Shown one piece after another: positions 1 to 6,594 of a DNA stretch of 22,325 nucleotides. Source of the stretch: Opitutia bacterium UBA5964 (GTDB lineage: Bacteria; Verrucomicrobiota; Verrucomicrobiia; Opitutales; Coraliomargaritaceae); NCBI GenBank assembly GCA_002430605.1, contig DJBY01000065.1:1-22325 (forward strand), read 5' to 3'. The notes below the pieces were generated by a model. The model did not search any database. It was not told the origin of the DNA and saw only the letters and a list, made by a program, of their open reading frames with translations. Positions within the stretch are counted from its first letter, which is position 1; each line of letters begins with the position of its first letter. Both the position numbers and the translations under genes were made by a program.

Positions 1-755
1 GGGTCTTCGGATTTCATCCGCTCGAGCACGTTGATTGCGGTGTCGGCATAATCGAGTGCGGTGGCGCTGTTGAGTTTATCGAGCTCGGAGTGCTTGATCT
101 CACCATTGCGGATCATGACCTTCGCATCGTGCTCGATCTCGGCATTACTACCGCCCGGCGCGCCAAACTCGCCCTTGCCCTTGCCGCTGCTACGGCCACC
201 ACCGCCGCCTTCGCCCTCACTGGAGCTACGCTCAGTCTTGCCGCGGGGTTCGCGTTCGATACCGGTGGGATACTGCTTGCCGTCTTTGCCAGTGACACTC
301 TGTTGCGGCTCAATGCGCTCCAGCTTCTCCATGGCGGTACGATTGCGGCGCACCAGATCACCCGACACGCGACACAGTTCGGCAATCACACTGTTGGACA
401 TGTTCGGCCACTCTTCTAAAGCAATTTCGACTGCATTGCGCTTATCCGCATTGGAACGATAGATACCATTGGTCGAATTCGCACCGAGTGCATGGCGTAG
501 CGCATCCGTGCGCGAACCTTCATGCACCTCTGCAGAGATCGATTCGGTCTGATTGCGCTGCGCAGCAAGGAAGCGGTGAAAGCCGTCAGCGAGCCAGTAT
601 TTGGCACCGTCATAAAATACGGTGATCGGCGGAAATACCGCGCCAACAGACATTTCGTCAGCGTAGCTATTAATCGCATCATCATTGGTCTCAACACGTG
701 TTTGTGTGCCGCCATAAATGTCTACATCATTGAGAGTCAGATCTTTAGTTTGCAT
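1..755 (-). CDS. ParB-like nuclease-fold / HTH DNA-binding protein, C-terminus cut by window edge
   Basis: The reading frame opens at the ATG at 755 and stays open to the left edge (251 codons visible). Residues about 10-70 resemble the ParB N-terminal fold: a helix (INSYADEMSVG), PPITVFYDGAKYWLADG, then the conserved-type DGFHRFLAAQ. Residues about 85-140 (ALRHALGANSTNG, NADKRNAVEIAL, then IAELCRVSGDLVRRNR) look like the helix-turn-helix seen in orphan ParB-like proteins of plasmids and phages. A Gly/Ser/Lys-rich linker follows (about residues 175-200), then a helical segment (EIEHDAKVMIRNGEIKHSELDKL). No parA lies next to it in the window, so a role in chromosome segregation is not supported; regulation or a mobile-element function is equally possible. 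The upstream strand carries a TATAAT-like box at 824-829, about 70 bases before the ATG, without a convincing -35. Other frames on both strands here are GC-rich shadows. Confidence 0.75.
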   Translation of the reverse strand, partial: MQTKDLTLNDVDIYGGTQTRVETNDDAINSYADEMSVGAVFPPITVFYDGAKYWLADGFHRFLAAQRNQTESISAEVHEGSRTDALRHALGANSTNGIYRSNADKRNAVEIALEEWPNMSNSVIAELCRVSGDLVRRNRTAMEKLERIEPQQSVTGKDGKQYPTGIEREPRGKTERSSSEGEGGGGGRSSGKGKGEFGAPGGSNAEIEHDAKVMIRNGEIKHSELDKLNSATALDYADTAINVLERMKSED

Positions 756-931
756 AAATAAAAAGCGGCAATTTGTGGGCACTCCCCTCCCAGTTGACAA
801 GTGAGAATACGACCAAGGACTGAATTATATCTATAAGGTGTAGCCGAGTCGCTCAAATGAGGCATTCGTTTTTTCGCTGAAAATACGGCAACAGCACCCA
901 GGGGCATAATAAAGCTCCGTCAATACAACCC

Positions 932-1034
932 TTAAACCATGGATGGACACAGATGCACACGGATTAAGATGACTACAGCATTACCGACAGAACTGTTCAG
1001 CATCCGCGTGAATCTGTGTCCATCTGTGGTTAAA
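932..1034. repeat. Imperfect inverted repeat, interspersed REP/MITE-like element
   Basis: The left arm (932-965) contains GATGGACACAGATGCAC. The right arm (1001-1034) reads, on the other strand, GATGGACACAGATTCAC. The arms share about 28 of 34 positions, including AACCA at the outside and CGGAT at the inside, and enclose about 35 bases. Near-identical 'ACAGATGGACACAGAT' motifs are, to my recollection, widespread short dispersed repeats in environmental bacterial genomes. Only one copy is visible in this window, so its dispersed nature is inferred. It could form a long hairpin in RNA from either strand. Confidence 0.6.
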
Positions 1035-1188
1035 TCAATGATGAGACCAAATACTATATGAGGCCACGATAACACTGCTCCCCGATCTTACGATCGAGGC
1101 CACGGTGGCGCTGCGCTCAGCACTCTTCAAGTGTTACATGCGCACTACCTGATGAAAACTACAGAGTTAGTCAGCGGCAGATACAAAA

Positions 1189-1214
1189 TCAGGCGTCCGG
1201 TTAAAGACGCCTGA
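1189..1214 (-). terminator. Rho-independent terminator of the BMC/mdh operon
   Basis: A perfect 9-bp stem (TCAGGCGTC at 1189-1197 with GACGCCTGA at 1206-1214) closes an 8-base loop. On the minus strand it is followed directly by TTTTGTAT. It lies 25 bases beyond the mdh stop, where the long minus-strand operon should end. Confidence 0.75.
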
Positions 1215-1238
1215 TGCATTGAAATGTATTTGAGTGAA

Positions 1239-2234
1239 TTAGATGCTCAAGCCGAGCTGACCAAAGGCCATCTCACGCTCGTCGAGCAATTCCTGATTCG
1301 AAGCAGCAATCTTCTCTTTTGCATAGTCAGTTAGGCTCAGGCCTTCGACCACACGCCATTTACCAACCGCATCGACCTTGATTGGTAGCGAAGTAATGAT
1401 GCCCGCTGGCGTGCCATATTCGCCACTGGAGATGACACAGACACTATGGAAGTCGCCACGAGTCGGTGTATTCAAGTCACGCACGGTATCGACGATTGCA
1501 TTTGCGGCGGAAGCGGCAGACGACGCGCCACGTGCATCAATGATCGCCTTACCACGCTGACCAACGGTCGGCACGAATGTATCCTTGAGCCACGCTTCGT
1601 CGTTGATGACGTCGGTTGCTTTTTGACGGCCGATCTTGGTGTTATAGAAATCAGGGAACATCGTAGGGCTATGATTACCCCAAACGCAGAGTTCGGAAAC
1701 TTCGTCCACTGCAACGCCAGCCTTCTGAGCGAGCTGAGTCTTAGCACGATTCTCGTCGAGACGAGTCATTGCGAAGAACTGCTCATTAGGAATGCTAGGT
1801 GCACTCTTCATCGCGATCAGGCAGTTGGTGTTACATGGGTTACCGACGACGACGACGCGCACACTCGGCTTTGCGTTGTCATTGATTGCCCGCCCTTGGC
1901 CGACGAATACCTTACCGTTGATGCCGAGCAAGTCAGCACGTTCCATACCTTGCTTGCGTGGCACAGAACCGACGAGCAATGCCCAATCGATATCCTTAAA
2001 GCCAACACTCAAGTCCGAAGTCTGAACGATTTCAGTGAGCAGTGGGAAAGCGCAGTCATCGAGCTCCATAGCGACCCCCTTAAGGGCGCCCATACCAGGC
2101 TCGATTTCAACTAAATTCAGAGCAACCGGTTGATCGGGACCAAACATGGCACCAGAAGCGATACGGAAAAGAAGTGCGTAACCAATGTTACCAGCAGCAC
2201 CTGTGACTGCGACGCGGATAGGATTTTTCTTCAT
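1239..2234 (-). CDS. mdh: NAD-dependent malate dehydrogenase
   Basis: 331 aa, full length for the MDH type found in Thermus and Chlamydia. It interconverts malate and oxaloacetate with NAD(H). Visible motifs: dinucleotide-binding TGAAGNIGY (11-19); Glu43 at the end of the second strand, consistent with NAD preference; the substrate-loop signature VPRKQGMERADLL (91-103), with Arg93 and Arg99 typical of true malate rather than lactate dehydrogenases; Asp160 in TRLDENRA; and catalytic His188 in WGNHSPT. It is the last gene of the minus-strand run, 67 bases after the four-helix-bundle gene and just before the hairpin at 1189-1214. No terminal encapsulation helix is obvious. Placement suggests NADH balancing for the aldehyde dehydrogenase of the compartment, possibly with MQO at 11575; that role is inference, the enzyme identity is firm. 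Confidence 0.93.
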   Translation of the reverse strand: MKKNPIRVAVTGAAGNIGYALLFRIASGAMFGPDQPVALNLVEIEPGMGALKGVAMELDDCAFPLLTEIVQTSDLSVGFKDIDWALLVGSVPRKQGMERADLLGINGKVFVGQGRAINDNAKPSVRVVVVGNPCNTNCLIAMKSAPSIPNEQFFAMTRLDENRAKTQLAQKAGVAVDEVSELCVWGNHSPTMFPDFYNTKIGRQKATDVINDEAWLKDTFVPTVGQRGKAIIDARGASSAASAANAIVDTVRDLNTPTRGDFHSVCVISSGEYGTPAGIITSLPIKVDAVGKWRVVEGLSLTDYAKEKIAASNQELLDEREMAFGQLGLSI

Positions 2235-2246
2235 AAAATAAGTTTC

Positions 2247-2291
2247 TCAGTATTCTGTTGTTTAGTTTTCTGTTACCTAGCTTTCTGTTTA
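2247..2291. repeat. Three degenerate 15-nt tandem repeats, left of the four-helix-bundle gene
   Basis: Three consecutive 15-base units on the plus strand: TCAGTATTCTGTTGT (2247-2261), TTAGTTTTCTGTTAC (2262-2276) and CTAGCTTTCTGTTTA (2277-2291). The core AG..TTCTGTT is kept in all three. The array ends about 10 bases from the stop of the four-helix-bundle gene. The array on the other side of that gene has the same period in opposite orientation. Confidence 0.7.
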
Positions 2292-2301
2292 AAAAAGAAA
2301 A

Positions 2302-2676
2302 TTAAATAGCGGATGAATTGTTCAAGTAGTTAATGAAACCGCCGACTAGGCGTTCAGTTTCTTCGGATTTCCCATAGCGGTCATCGAATGTAGTTTGATC
2401 GATATATTCAGCATCAAGTAAATTATATAACTGTGAGCGAAACTCACAGGCAGAACCTTTCGCAATTCGAAGAAAATATACGAATTGCTTGTTACCCTCT
2501 CGGCCGAAACCTTCAGCAATATTTGACTGTATCGATACAGCACAGCGACGTATTTGATCACGAAGGCCGAAGTCCGTGGCTAAATCGCCTTGCTTAAAAA
2601 GACGATAAATAGCTGCCGATACTTCCCTAGCTTTCTGCCAAGCCTGTATATCTTCAAACTTTTTAATTGTCGCCAT
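2302..2676 (-). CDS. Four-helix-bundle protein (23S rRNA intervening-sequence / TIGR02436-type family)
   Basis: 124 aa, all-helical in appearance. It has the family hallmarks: KFEDIQAWQKAREV (6-19), FGLRDQIRRCAVSIQSNIAEGFGR (36-59), and a central helix with FVYFLRIAKGSACEFRSQL (65-83). Members of this family occur inside 23S rRNA intervening sequences and as stand-alone genes; the related Avd protein is an accessory factor of diversity-generating retroelements. No reverse transcriptase, variable repeat or rRNA is present here, so none of those roles can be assigned. The gene sits between the aldolase and mdh genes, in the same orientation as the BMC operon, with 15-nt repeat arrays directly on both sides in inverted orientation. 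That suggests it arrived as a small cassette. No reason is visible for a role in the microcompartment. Confidence 0.85.
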   Translation of the reverse strand: MATIKKFEDIQAWQKAREVSAAIYRLFKQGDLATDFGLRDQIRRCAVSIQSNIAEGFGREGNKQFVYFLRIAKGSACEFRSQLYNLLDAEYIDQTTFDDRYGKSEETERLVGGFINYLNNSSAI

Positions 2677-2688
2677 TACACGTCAATG

Positions 2689-2733
2689 AACTGAAAACTA
2701 GCATACAGAAAACGGAAGAACTGAAATTCGTTT
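2689..2733. repeat. Three degenerate 15-nt tandem repeats, right of the four-helix-bundle gene
   Basis: Plus-strand units AACTGAAAACTAGCA (2689-2703), TACAGAAAACGGAAG (2704-2718) and AACTGAAATTCGTTT (2719-2733). Read on the minus strand they give the same TTTTC(T/A)GT-type core as the array at 2247-2291, so the two arrays are inverted relative to each other. The last unit runs into the stop codon of the aldolase gene (2732-2734). Confidence 0.65.
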
Positions 2734-3808
2734 AGCTCAGTTTCTTCACAATCATATCAGTGATCTTCTGCACAAGAGCTTCGTCGACCTCGCCTGTTGG
2801 AATGTCGCAACCGCAATCAGCACTTGGCTGAGCTTTGGTGCGCACGGTGTATGCTGCAGCGTCGCAAAGTTCACACTCCTTGAGTTCGTCGAGGCGGTGA
2901 TCAGGCATGCCGAGCTTCTTACGAATTTCGATCAGTTCCTTGAGCTTGTCTGGACCATACTGCTTTGGACCACCGATTTGCATGGTGATTGTCACCGTGT
3001 GGCAAAATGCATCTGTGTTTTCCATCTTCCAGTAAGCGTCTTCGACGTCTTTACCCCAGCAGATCACACCGTGATTTTGCATCAGGATGGACTGGTGCTT
3101 CTTAGCAAGCTTAGCGACTTCGCTCGCGTTCTCTGGAGAACCTGGAGTCTGGTAAGAAGCGAAACCGATTTCACCGAGGAACACTTCTGGCTCAGGGATT
3201 AGGCAAGAAGGCGGAGTGACACCTGCCACGGCAAAAGCTGTAGCGTAGATTGGGTGGGCATGCACGCAAGACTTTGCATTTGGCTCACTCTTCATGATCG
3301 CCAAGTGAGTGTTCACTTCGGATGTGCGAGGACGTGTGCCTGCGACTTGGTTACCATCGAGATCTACCATGCAGATGTCGTCCGGAGTCATGAAGCCTTT
3401 GGAGATGAGAGTCGGCGTGCAAAGCACGAGGTTATCACCGACGCGGACAGTGATGTTACCACCATTGCCATCGACATAACCTTTGTTCCAAATACGCTCA
3501 CCGATGCCGCAGATGCGCCCTTTGAGTGCCTGTACCGCTGGCGAGTAGAAAAATGCTTCGAGCTCTGCAGCTGTCTTTGGGTCACCACCAGGAGTCCATT
3601 CAAATACTGCATTTGGCAACACCGGGCTGTGAATACGTGGGCTGTTACCAGCGACTGCTGGAGCACTCGTGGCGCCAGGCGTTACCTTGTGCTTGCGAAG
3701 AATGTCGCGAGCCATAGGCGTGAGCTTTGCGTTGGCAGGAACGGTCGACAGGCACTGGCCTTGTGCGATCATTGCTTCGAGATCTTTCGCTGTATATAGT
3801 TTGCTCAT
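2732..3808 (-). CDS. Class II (zinc) aldolase of the BMC: L-fuculose-/L-rhamnulose-1-phosphate aldolase
   Basis: 358 aa from the ATG at 3808. A longer frame from 3967 is rejected because it would overlap the preceding shell gene and adds an unrelated N-terminus. Reaction: ketose-1-phosphate to DHAP plus L-lactaldehyde. Residues 1-45 (LYTAKDLEAMIAQG, then LTPMARDILRKHKV) match a short module seen on BMC-associated enzymes. The class II aldolase domain covers about 85-310: catalytic Glu164 in SEVNTHLAIM, zinc ligands His183 and His185 in CVHAHP, and His246 in QNHGVICWG. A four-cysteine segment follows (C312, C315, C332, C334). The extreme C-terminus, DEALVQKITDMIVKKL (342-357), is an amphipathic helix typical of encapsulation peptides. 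It lies 49 bases after a BMC-P gene. Substrate choice between fuculose-1-P and rhamnulose-1-P cannot be read from the sequence; the nearby rhamnulokinase favours at least rhamnose. Confidence 0.9.
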   Translation of the reverse strand: MSKLYTAKDLEAMIAQGQCLSTVPANAKLTPMARDILRKHKVTPGATSAPAVAGNSPRIHSPVLPNAVFEWTPGGDPKTAAELEAFFYSPAVQALKGRICGIGERIWNKGYVDGNGGNITVRVGDNLVLCTPTLISKGFMTPDDICMVDLDGNQVAGTRPRTSEVNTHLAIMKSEPNAKSCVHAHPIYATAFAVAGVTPPSCLIPEPEVFLGEIGFASYQTPGSPENASEVAKLAKKHQSILMQNHGVICWGKDVEDAYWKMENTDAFCHTVTITMQIGGPKQYGPDKLKELIEIRKKLGMPDHRLDELKECELCDAAAYTVRTKAQPSADCGCDIPTGEVDEALVQKITDMIVKKLS

Positions 3809-3857
3809 AATAGTTTTTGTTAGTTTTTTTTTGAAAGTGTCAGACAGAAGGCTGTGA

Positions 3858-4160
3858 TTATGATTCTGCCAGTGGTGTAAATTTATAAGTATCGAGAAGT
3901 GCGACGGTGATCGCGTCCAATGGAATTGGTCTATCAAAAGGCTGCATTGCTTCGGCACCTTCGACATAAAGAACAGCGTCCCCTACTCCTGCACCGAGAT
4001 CGTCGTATGCGACCAATGACCAGGCACTGGAAACATCACTGTCATTCTTACCTGTCAGCTCATCTTCGCCCATCGGCGAAATGACAACCCAACGGCCACC
4101 GCTAAAACTAGGGTCGCGCACACCAAGGGTGACAGTTCCAATGACTTTTCCAGGTTTCAT
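3858..4160 (-). CDS. BMC-P pentameric shell protein (EutN/CcmL family), first of three
   Basis: 100 aa, the usual size for a single-domain vertex protein. It starts MKPGKVIGTVTLGVRDPSFSG and contains the family core WSLVAYDDLGAGVGDAVLYVEGAEA (residues about 47-71), with the GxGxGDxVL turn that lines the pentamer, followed by PLDAITVALLDT. Pentamers cap the vertices of the polyhedral shell. It lies only 3 bases after the next BMC-P gene upstream and is probably translationally coupled to it. Three different BMC-P paralogues in one locus are a hallmark of the PVM class of microcompartments. Confidence 0.92.
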   Translation of the reverse strand: MKPGKVIGTVTLGVRDPSFSGGRWVVISPMGEDELTGKNDSDVSSAWSLVAYDDLGAGVGDAVLYVEGAEAMQPFDRPIPLDAITVALLDTYKFTPLAES

Positions 4161-4163
4161 CGC

Positions 4164-4418
4164 TTAATCTATGATCCCCATGATTTGGTTACGAATCGGC
4201 GAGTGATCGTCGTGCACAGTGCCTTGCGTCCAAGAACCGTCGGTAGTGATGAAAACACGCGCATGAATGCCAGCACCCATCGGATCAACCGCAGCAAATG
4301 GAGCACCCGCGCTCGCGCCATTCTCATCGATCGGTGTGCAAAGCACAATCGTGCGACCGATGAGACTGGGATGACCGATGCTGGTTACAGCATGGCCGTC
4401 TACGCGTGCGAGGATCAT
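4164..4418 (-). CDS. BMC-P pentameric shell protein (EutN/CcmL family), second of three
   Basis: 84 aa, at the short end for the family. Start MILARVDGHAVTSIGHPSLIGRT; middle VDPMGAGIHARVFITTDGS (residues about 44-62), where the usual GAGxGD motif has become GAGIHA. The C-terminus is SPIRNQIMGIID, the family's closing strand. The changed turn faces the pentamer centre in known EutN/CcmL structures, so this paralogue may have a different central surface. It lies 36 bases after the aldehyde dehydrogenase gene and 3 bases before the next BMC-P gene. Confidence 0.9.
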   Translation of the reverse strand: MILARVDGHAVTSIGHPSLIGRTIVLCTPIDENGASAGAPFAAVDPMGAGIHARVFITTDGSWTQGTVHDDHSPIRNQIMGIID

Positions 4419-4454
4419 TTGTTCAGAAATGTGAGGGCTGAGAAACGAGACGAA

Positions 4455-5897
4455 CTATCGAACGATGTTCAGGTTATTCACCAAGGTACAACGACGGTAG
4501 CGAGTAAAGGTGCGTGGCGTCGTGATGCCCTCACCGGTGGTGGTTGCGATGGAGAAGCTGATAAAGCCTTCACCCCCCAGACCCAGACCGGCCAAACAAG
4601 GACCGTTCTTGACGAAAATCGTAGTGTCCATCGCCTGCCCCATCTCAGTCATGCGTGCGACGTTCATAGTGTGGATCATTGCGGAGTGCTTGTCGCCATG
4701 CTCGGATTGCTTAGCAATGCTGAGGCCTTGGCTAAAGTCATTGGCGCGGACGATTGGCAGCAACGGCATCATTTGTTCTTCTTGAACGAATGGATCGTTG
4801 GCATCGGTTTCAGCGATGAGCATCTCAACGCTGGCATCGATGTTGAGCCCAGCGATACGTGCGAGTGCATCCGGATTTGCACCGACCCACTTACGGTTCA
4901 GCACCGCAGAGCCACAGCCTACGCCGTTTTTAAAGTCGAAGACTTCGCTTTTGATCGCGGCGAGTTGCTGCGCATTCAACAGCACTGCACCTTGACGCTG
5001 CATGGCTGCAAGCGTCTTCTGATACGAGTCACCGACTGCGATGATTTGTTTCTCACCGATGCAGAGCAAGTTGTTATCAAACCCACCACCAGCGATGATA
5101 TCGCGAGCGACACGGTCGAAATCGAGCTGATTACAATCGTCGACAAGCACTGGAGGATTACCAGGACCCGCGCAAATAGCACGCTTGCCAGTTTTCATTG
5201 CGGCGTCGACCACGCCTGGGCCGCCAGTGATGCAAAGCAGGTTGACATCATCCGCAGCACACAGTGCATTGAAAGAATCGAGTGAAGGCTTTTCGATGGT
5301 GCAGAGCAGGTTCGTGATACCTGTTACAGCTTTGATTGCTTCATTAAACTCGTCGATTGCGAGTGCCGCCACCGCAGCACCGCCAGGGTGTGGATTGAAT
5401 ACAATCGAGTTACCCGCAGCAACCATGTTGACGATATTACCAGCAATCGTCGGCACTGAGTGCGTCAATGGAGTGATCGCAACAATGACGCCCCAAGGAG
5501 CAGCTTCGTCCATAGTGATACCGAAATCACCACTCATGCCTTGTGGCGTGAGGTATTCTGGCCCGAGCACATTTTTGACGCCCTGAAGCTTGGCAGGTTT
5601 GTGCGCAAGACGACCGATTTTGGTTTCATTAAACTCGATTTGCCCCCAACGCTCAGCGTTGTCGACACACATTTTCTTAACGAGCTCGACGATCTTGATA
5701 CGAGCGGCCCAGCCTTTTTGCTGGAGTTGCTCGAAACCGCTACGCGCTGCAGCCACCGCTCGCTCGGGGTCATCGAAGACACCGTGCTTACCGGGGCGAG
5801 TTTGTAGTGACGGCATCGCGAACGTGCCTTTGGATTGCATTTGGGCGAGTACTTCACTCACCACATTGCGTATCACTGCTTCATTCAATTGACTCAT
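4455..5897 (-). CDS. pduP: CoA-acylating aldehyde dehydrogenase (PduP type), presumed L-lactaldehyde to lactyl-CoA
   Basis: 480 aa, typical for PduP/EutE-like enzymes. Converts an aldehyde, CoA and NAD+ to acyl-CoA and NADH inside the shell. The N-terminal helix NEAVIRNVVSEVLAQMQ (5-21) is followed by a short linker, the arrangement of a classical encapsulation peptide. Catalytic Cys279 lies in NNLLCIGEKQ; other family motifs are APWGVIVAITPLTHSVPT (133-150), NPHPGGAAVA (168-177), TGGPGVVDAA (224-233) and GPGNPPVLVD (244-253). In this operon the aldehyde should be L-lactaldehyde released by the downstream aldolase. BMC-P genes lie on both sides (24 and 36 bases away). A long plus-strand frame across 4185-5285 is a shadow of this gene. 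Confidence 0.93.
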   Translation of the reverse strand: MSQLNEAVIRNVVSEVLAQMQSKGTFAMPSLQTRPGKHGVFDDPERAVAAARSGFEQLQQKGWAARIKIVELVKKMCVDNAERWGQIEFNETKIGRLAHKPAKLQGVKNVLGPEYLTPQGMSGDFGITMDEAAPWGVIVAITPLTHSVPTIAGNIVNMVAAGNSIVFNPHPGGAAVAALAIDEFNEAIKAVTGITNLLCTIEKPSLDSFNALCAADDVNLLCITGGPGVVDAAMKTGKRAICAGPGNPPVLVDDCNQLDFDRVARDIIAGGGFDNNLLCIGEKQIIAVGDSYQKTLAAMQRQGAVLLNAQQLAAIKSEVFDFKNGVGCGSAVLNRKWVGANPDALARIAGLNIDASVEMLIAETDANDPFVQEEQMMPLLPIVRANDFSQGLSIAKQSEHGDKHSAMIHTMNVARMTEMGQAMDTTIFVKNGPCLAGLGLGGEGFISFSIATTTGEGITTPRTFTRYRRCTLVNNLNIVR

Positions 5898-5921
5898 GTA
5901 AAAATCTTGGTTGTTTAAGCT

Positions 5922-6236
5922 TTAACTGTTCTTCGCCTCGTAGGTCTTCTTGCCTAGGATGCTCACGGTATCGACGAGGCCGACCACTGCGGCATCCACT
6001 GGCAGTGCTTTGAGACCTGCGGCCTGACGAGCAGAACTCCCTTGGGCAAACATCACGAGTTCGCCCTCTCCGGCGCCCAGCGTATCAATCACGACAATAG
6101 TATTAGTGCCTGGCTTGAATTTGCTGGGATCTTCAGGATCGACCAACATCGGACGAACCATGAGGAGCTTTCGGCCCCGCATGCTCTCGTCCTTCTTCGT
6201 CGAAACGACGGACCCTATGACTGTTCCCAGATACAT
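5922..6236 (-). CDS. BMC-P pentameric shell protein (EutN/CcmL family), third of three
   Basis: 104 aa. Start MYLGTVIGSVVSTKKDESMRG, a canonical EutN/CcmL first strand; then KLLMVRPM, and NTIVVIDTLGAGEGELVMFAQGSSA (residues about 45-69), with the conserved GAGxGExV turn; closing DAAVVGLVDTVSI. It is the most canonical of the three BMC-P proteins here. The start is 5 bases from the end of the preceding BMC-H gene, so vertex and facet proteins are made from adjacent, closely spaced cistrons. Confidence 0.93.
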   Translation of the reverse strand: MYLGTVIGSVVSTKKDESMRGRKLLMVRPMLVDPEDPSKFKPGTNTIVVIDTLGAGEGELVMFAQGSSARQAAGLKALPVDAAVVGLVDTVSILGKKTYEAKNS

Positions 6237-6241
6237 CGGAT

Positions 6242-6547
6242 TTACTTGGTTGCGCGTTGGGCAGAAGCCTTGAGTGCAGGAACAATTTTTTCTACATCAT
6301 CGTGTGGACGAGCGATAGTGTGAGCGCTCACCACTTCACCGTAACGGCCAGCGGTTTCTGCTCCAGTTTCGATTGCAGCGTTCACTGCAGCAACATCGCC
6401 GGTAATGACGACACTGACAAGTGCACTACCGACACCCTTCATCGGGCCAGTAAGTTCGACGTTTGCTGATTTCAACATTGCGTCTGTGCCTAGGACAAGA
6501 GCGACAAGGCCCTTAGTTTCGAGTATTCCGATTGCTTGTTTAGCCAT
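6242..6547 (-). CDS. BMC-H hexameric shell protein, 101 aa paralogue
   Basis: Single BMC domain. Start MAKQAIGILETKGLVALVLGTDAMLKSANVEL shortened here to its landmarks: ILETKG (8-13) and the edge lysine K26 in DAMLKSA, which packs hexamers side by side. The central pore segment is VVITGDVAAVNAAIETG, and the domain closes with SAHTIARPHDDVEKI. It carries an extra basic C-terminal tail (PALKASAQRATK) not present on the other two BMC-H proteins of the operon. Pore-loop residues differ among the three paralogues, so they may differ in permeability. It lies between the kinase and BMC-P genes. Confidence 0.94.
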   Translation of the reverse strand: MAKQAIGILETKGLVALVLGTDAMLKSANVELTGPMKGVGSALVSVVITGDVAAVNAAIETGAETAGRYGEVVSAHTIARPHDDVEKIVPALKASAQRATK

Positions 6548-6594
6548 AATATTATGTGGGTTGGTTTGAATTAATTGTTACGTATTAGAAAATT

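Larger units (their letters stand above)
756..1238. other. Gene-free stretch between the ParB-like gene and mdh
   Basis: About 480 bases without a convincing reading frame. It holds a possible minus-strand -10 box (824-829) for the ParB-like gene, an imperfect inverted repeat at 932-1034 and the hairpin terminator at 1189-1214, both listed separately. The segment from 1040 to 1180 shows nothing I can name. Confidence 0.6.

Noticed and set aside
61..462. Overlapping plus-strand frames of 133 and 109 codons at the left edge
   Set aside because: They are antisense to the ParB-like gene, whose minus-strand frame is open for 251 codons with recognisable domains.
794..799. Perfect plus-strand TTGACA as a -35 box
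   Set aside because: There is no -10 box 16-18 bases downstream (the next AT-rich hexamer is about 25 away) and no plus-strand gene follows.
1446..2114. Plus-strand reading frame of 222 codons
   Set aside because: Antisense to the well-defined mdh gene, with no family resemblance.
2247..2733. CRISPR array or diversity-generating retroelement
   Set aside because: Repeats are tandem 15-mers without spacers; there is no cas gene, reverse transcriptase or template/variable repeat pair in the window.
3809..3967. 53-residue N-terminal extension of the aldolase
   Set aside because: It would overlap the BMC-P gene at 3858-4160. The ATG at 3808 gives the BMC-type N-terminal module directly.
4185..5285. 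Long plus-strand reading frame (366 codons)
   Set aside because: It lies antisense to the clear aldehyde dehydrogenase and BMC-P genes and has no recognisable motif; it is a shadow frame.
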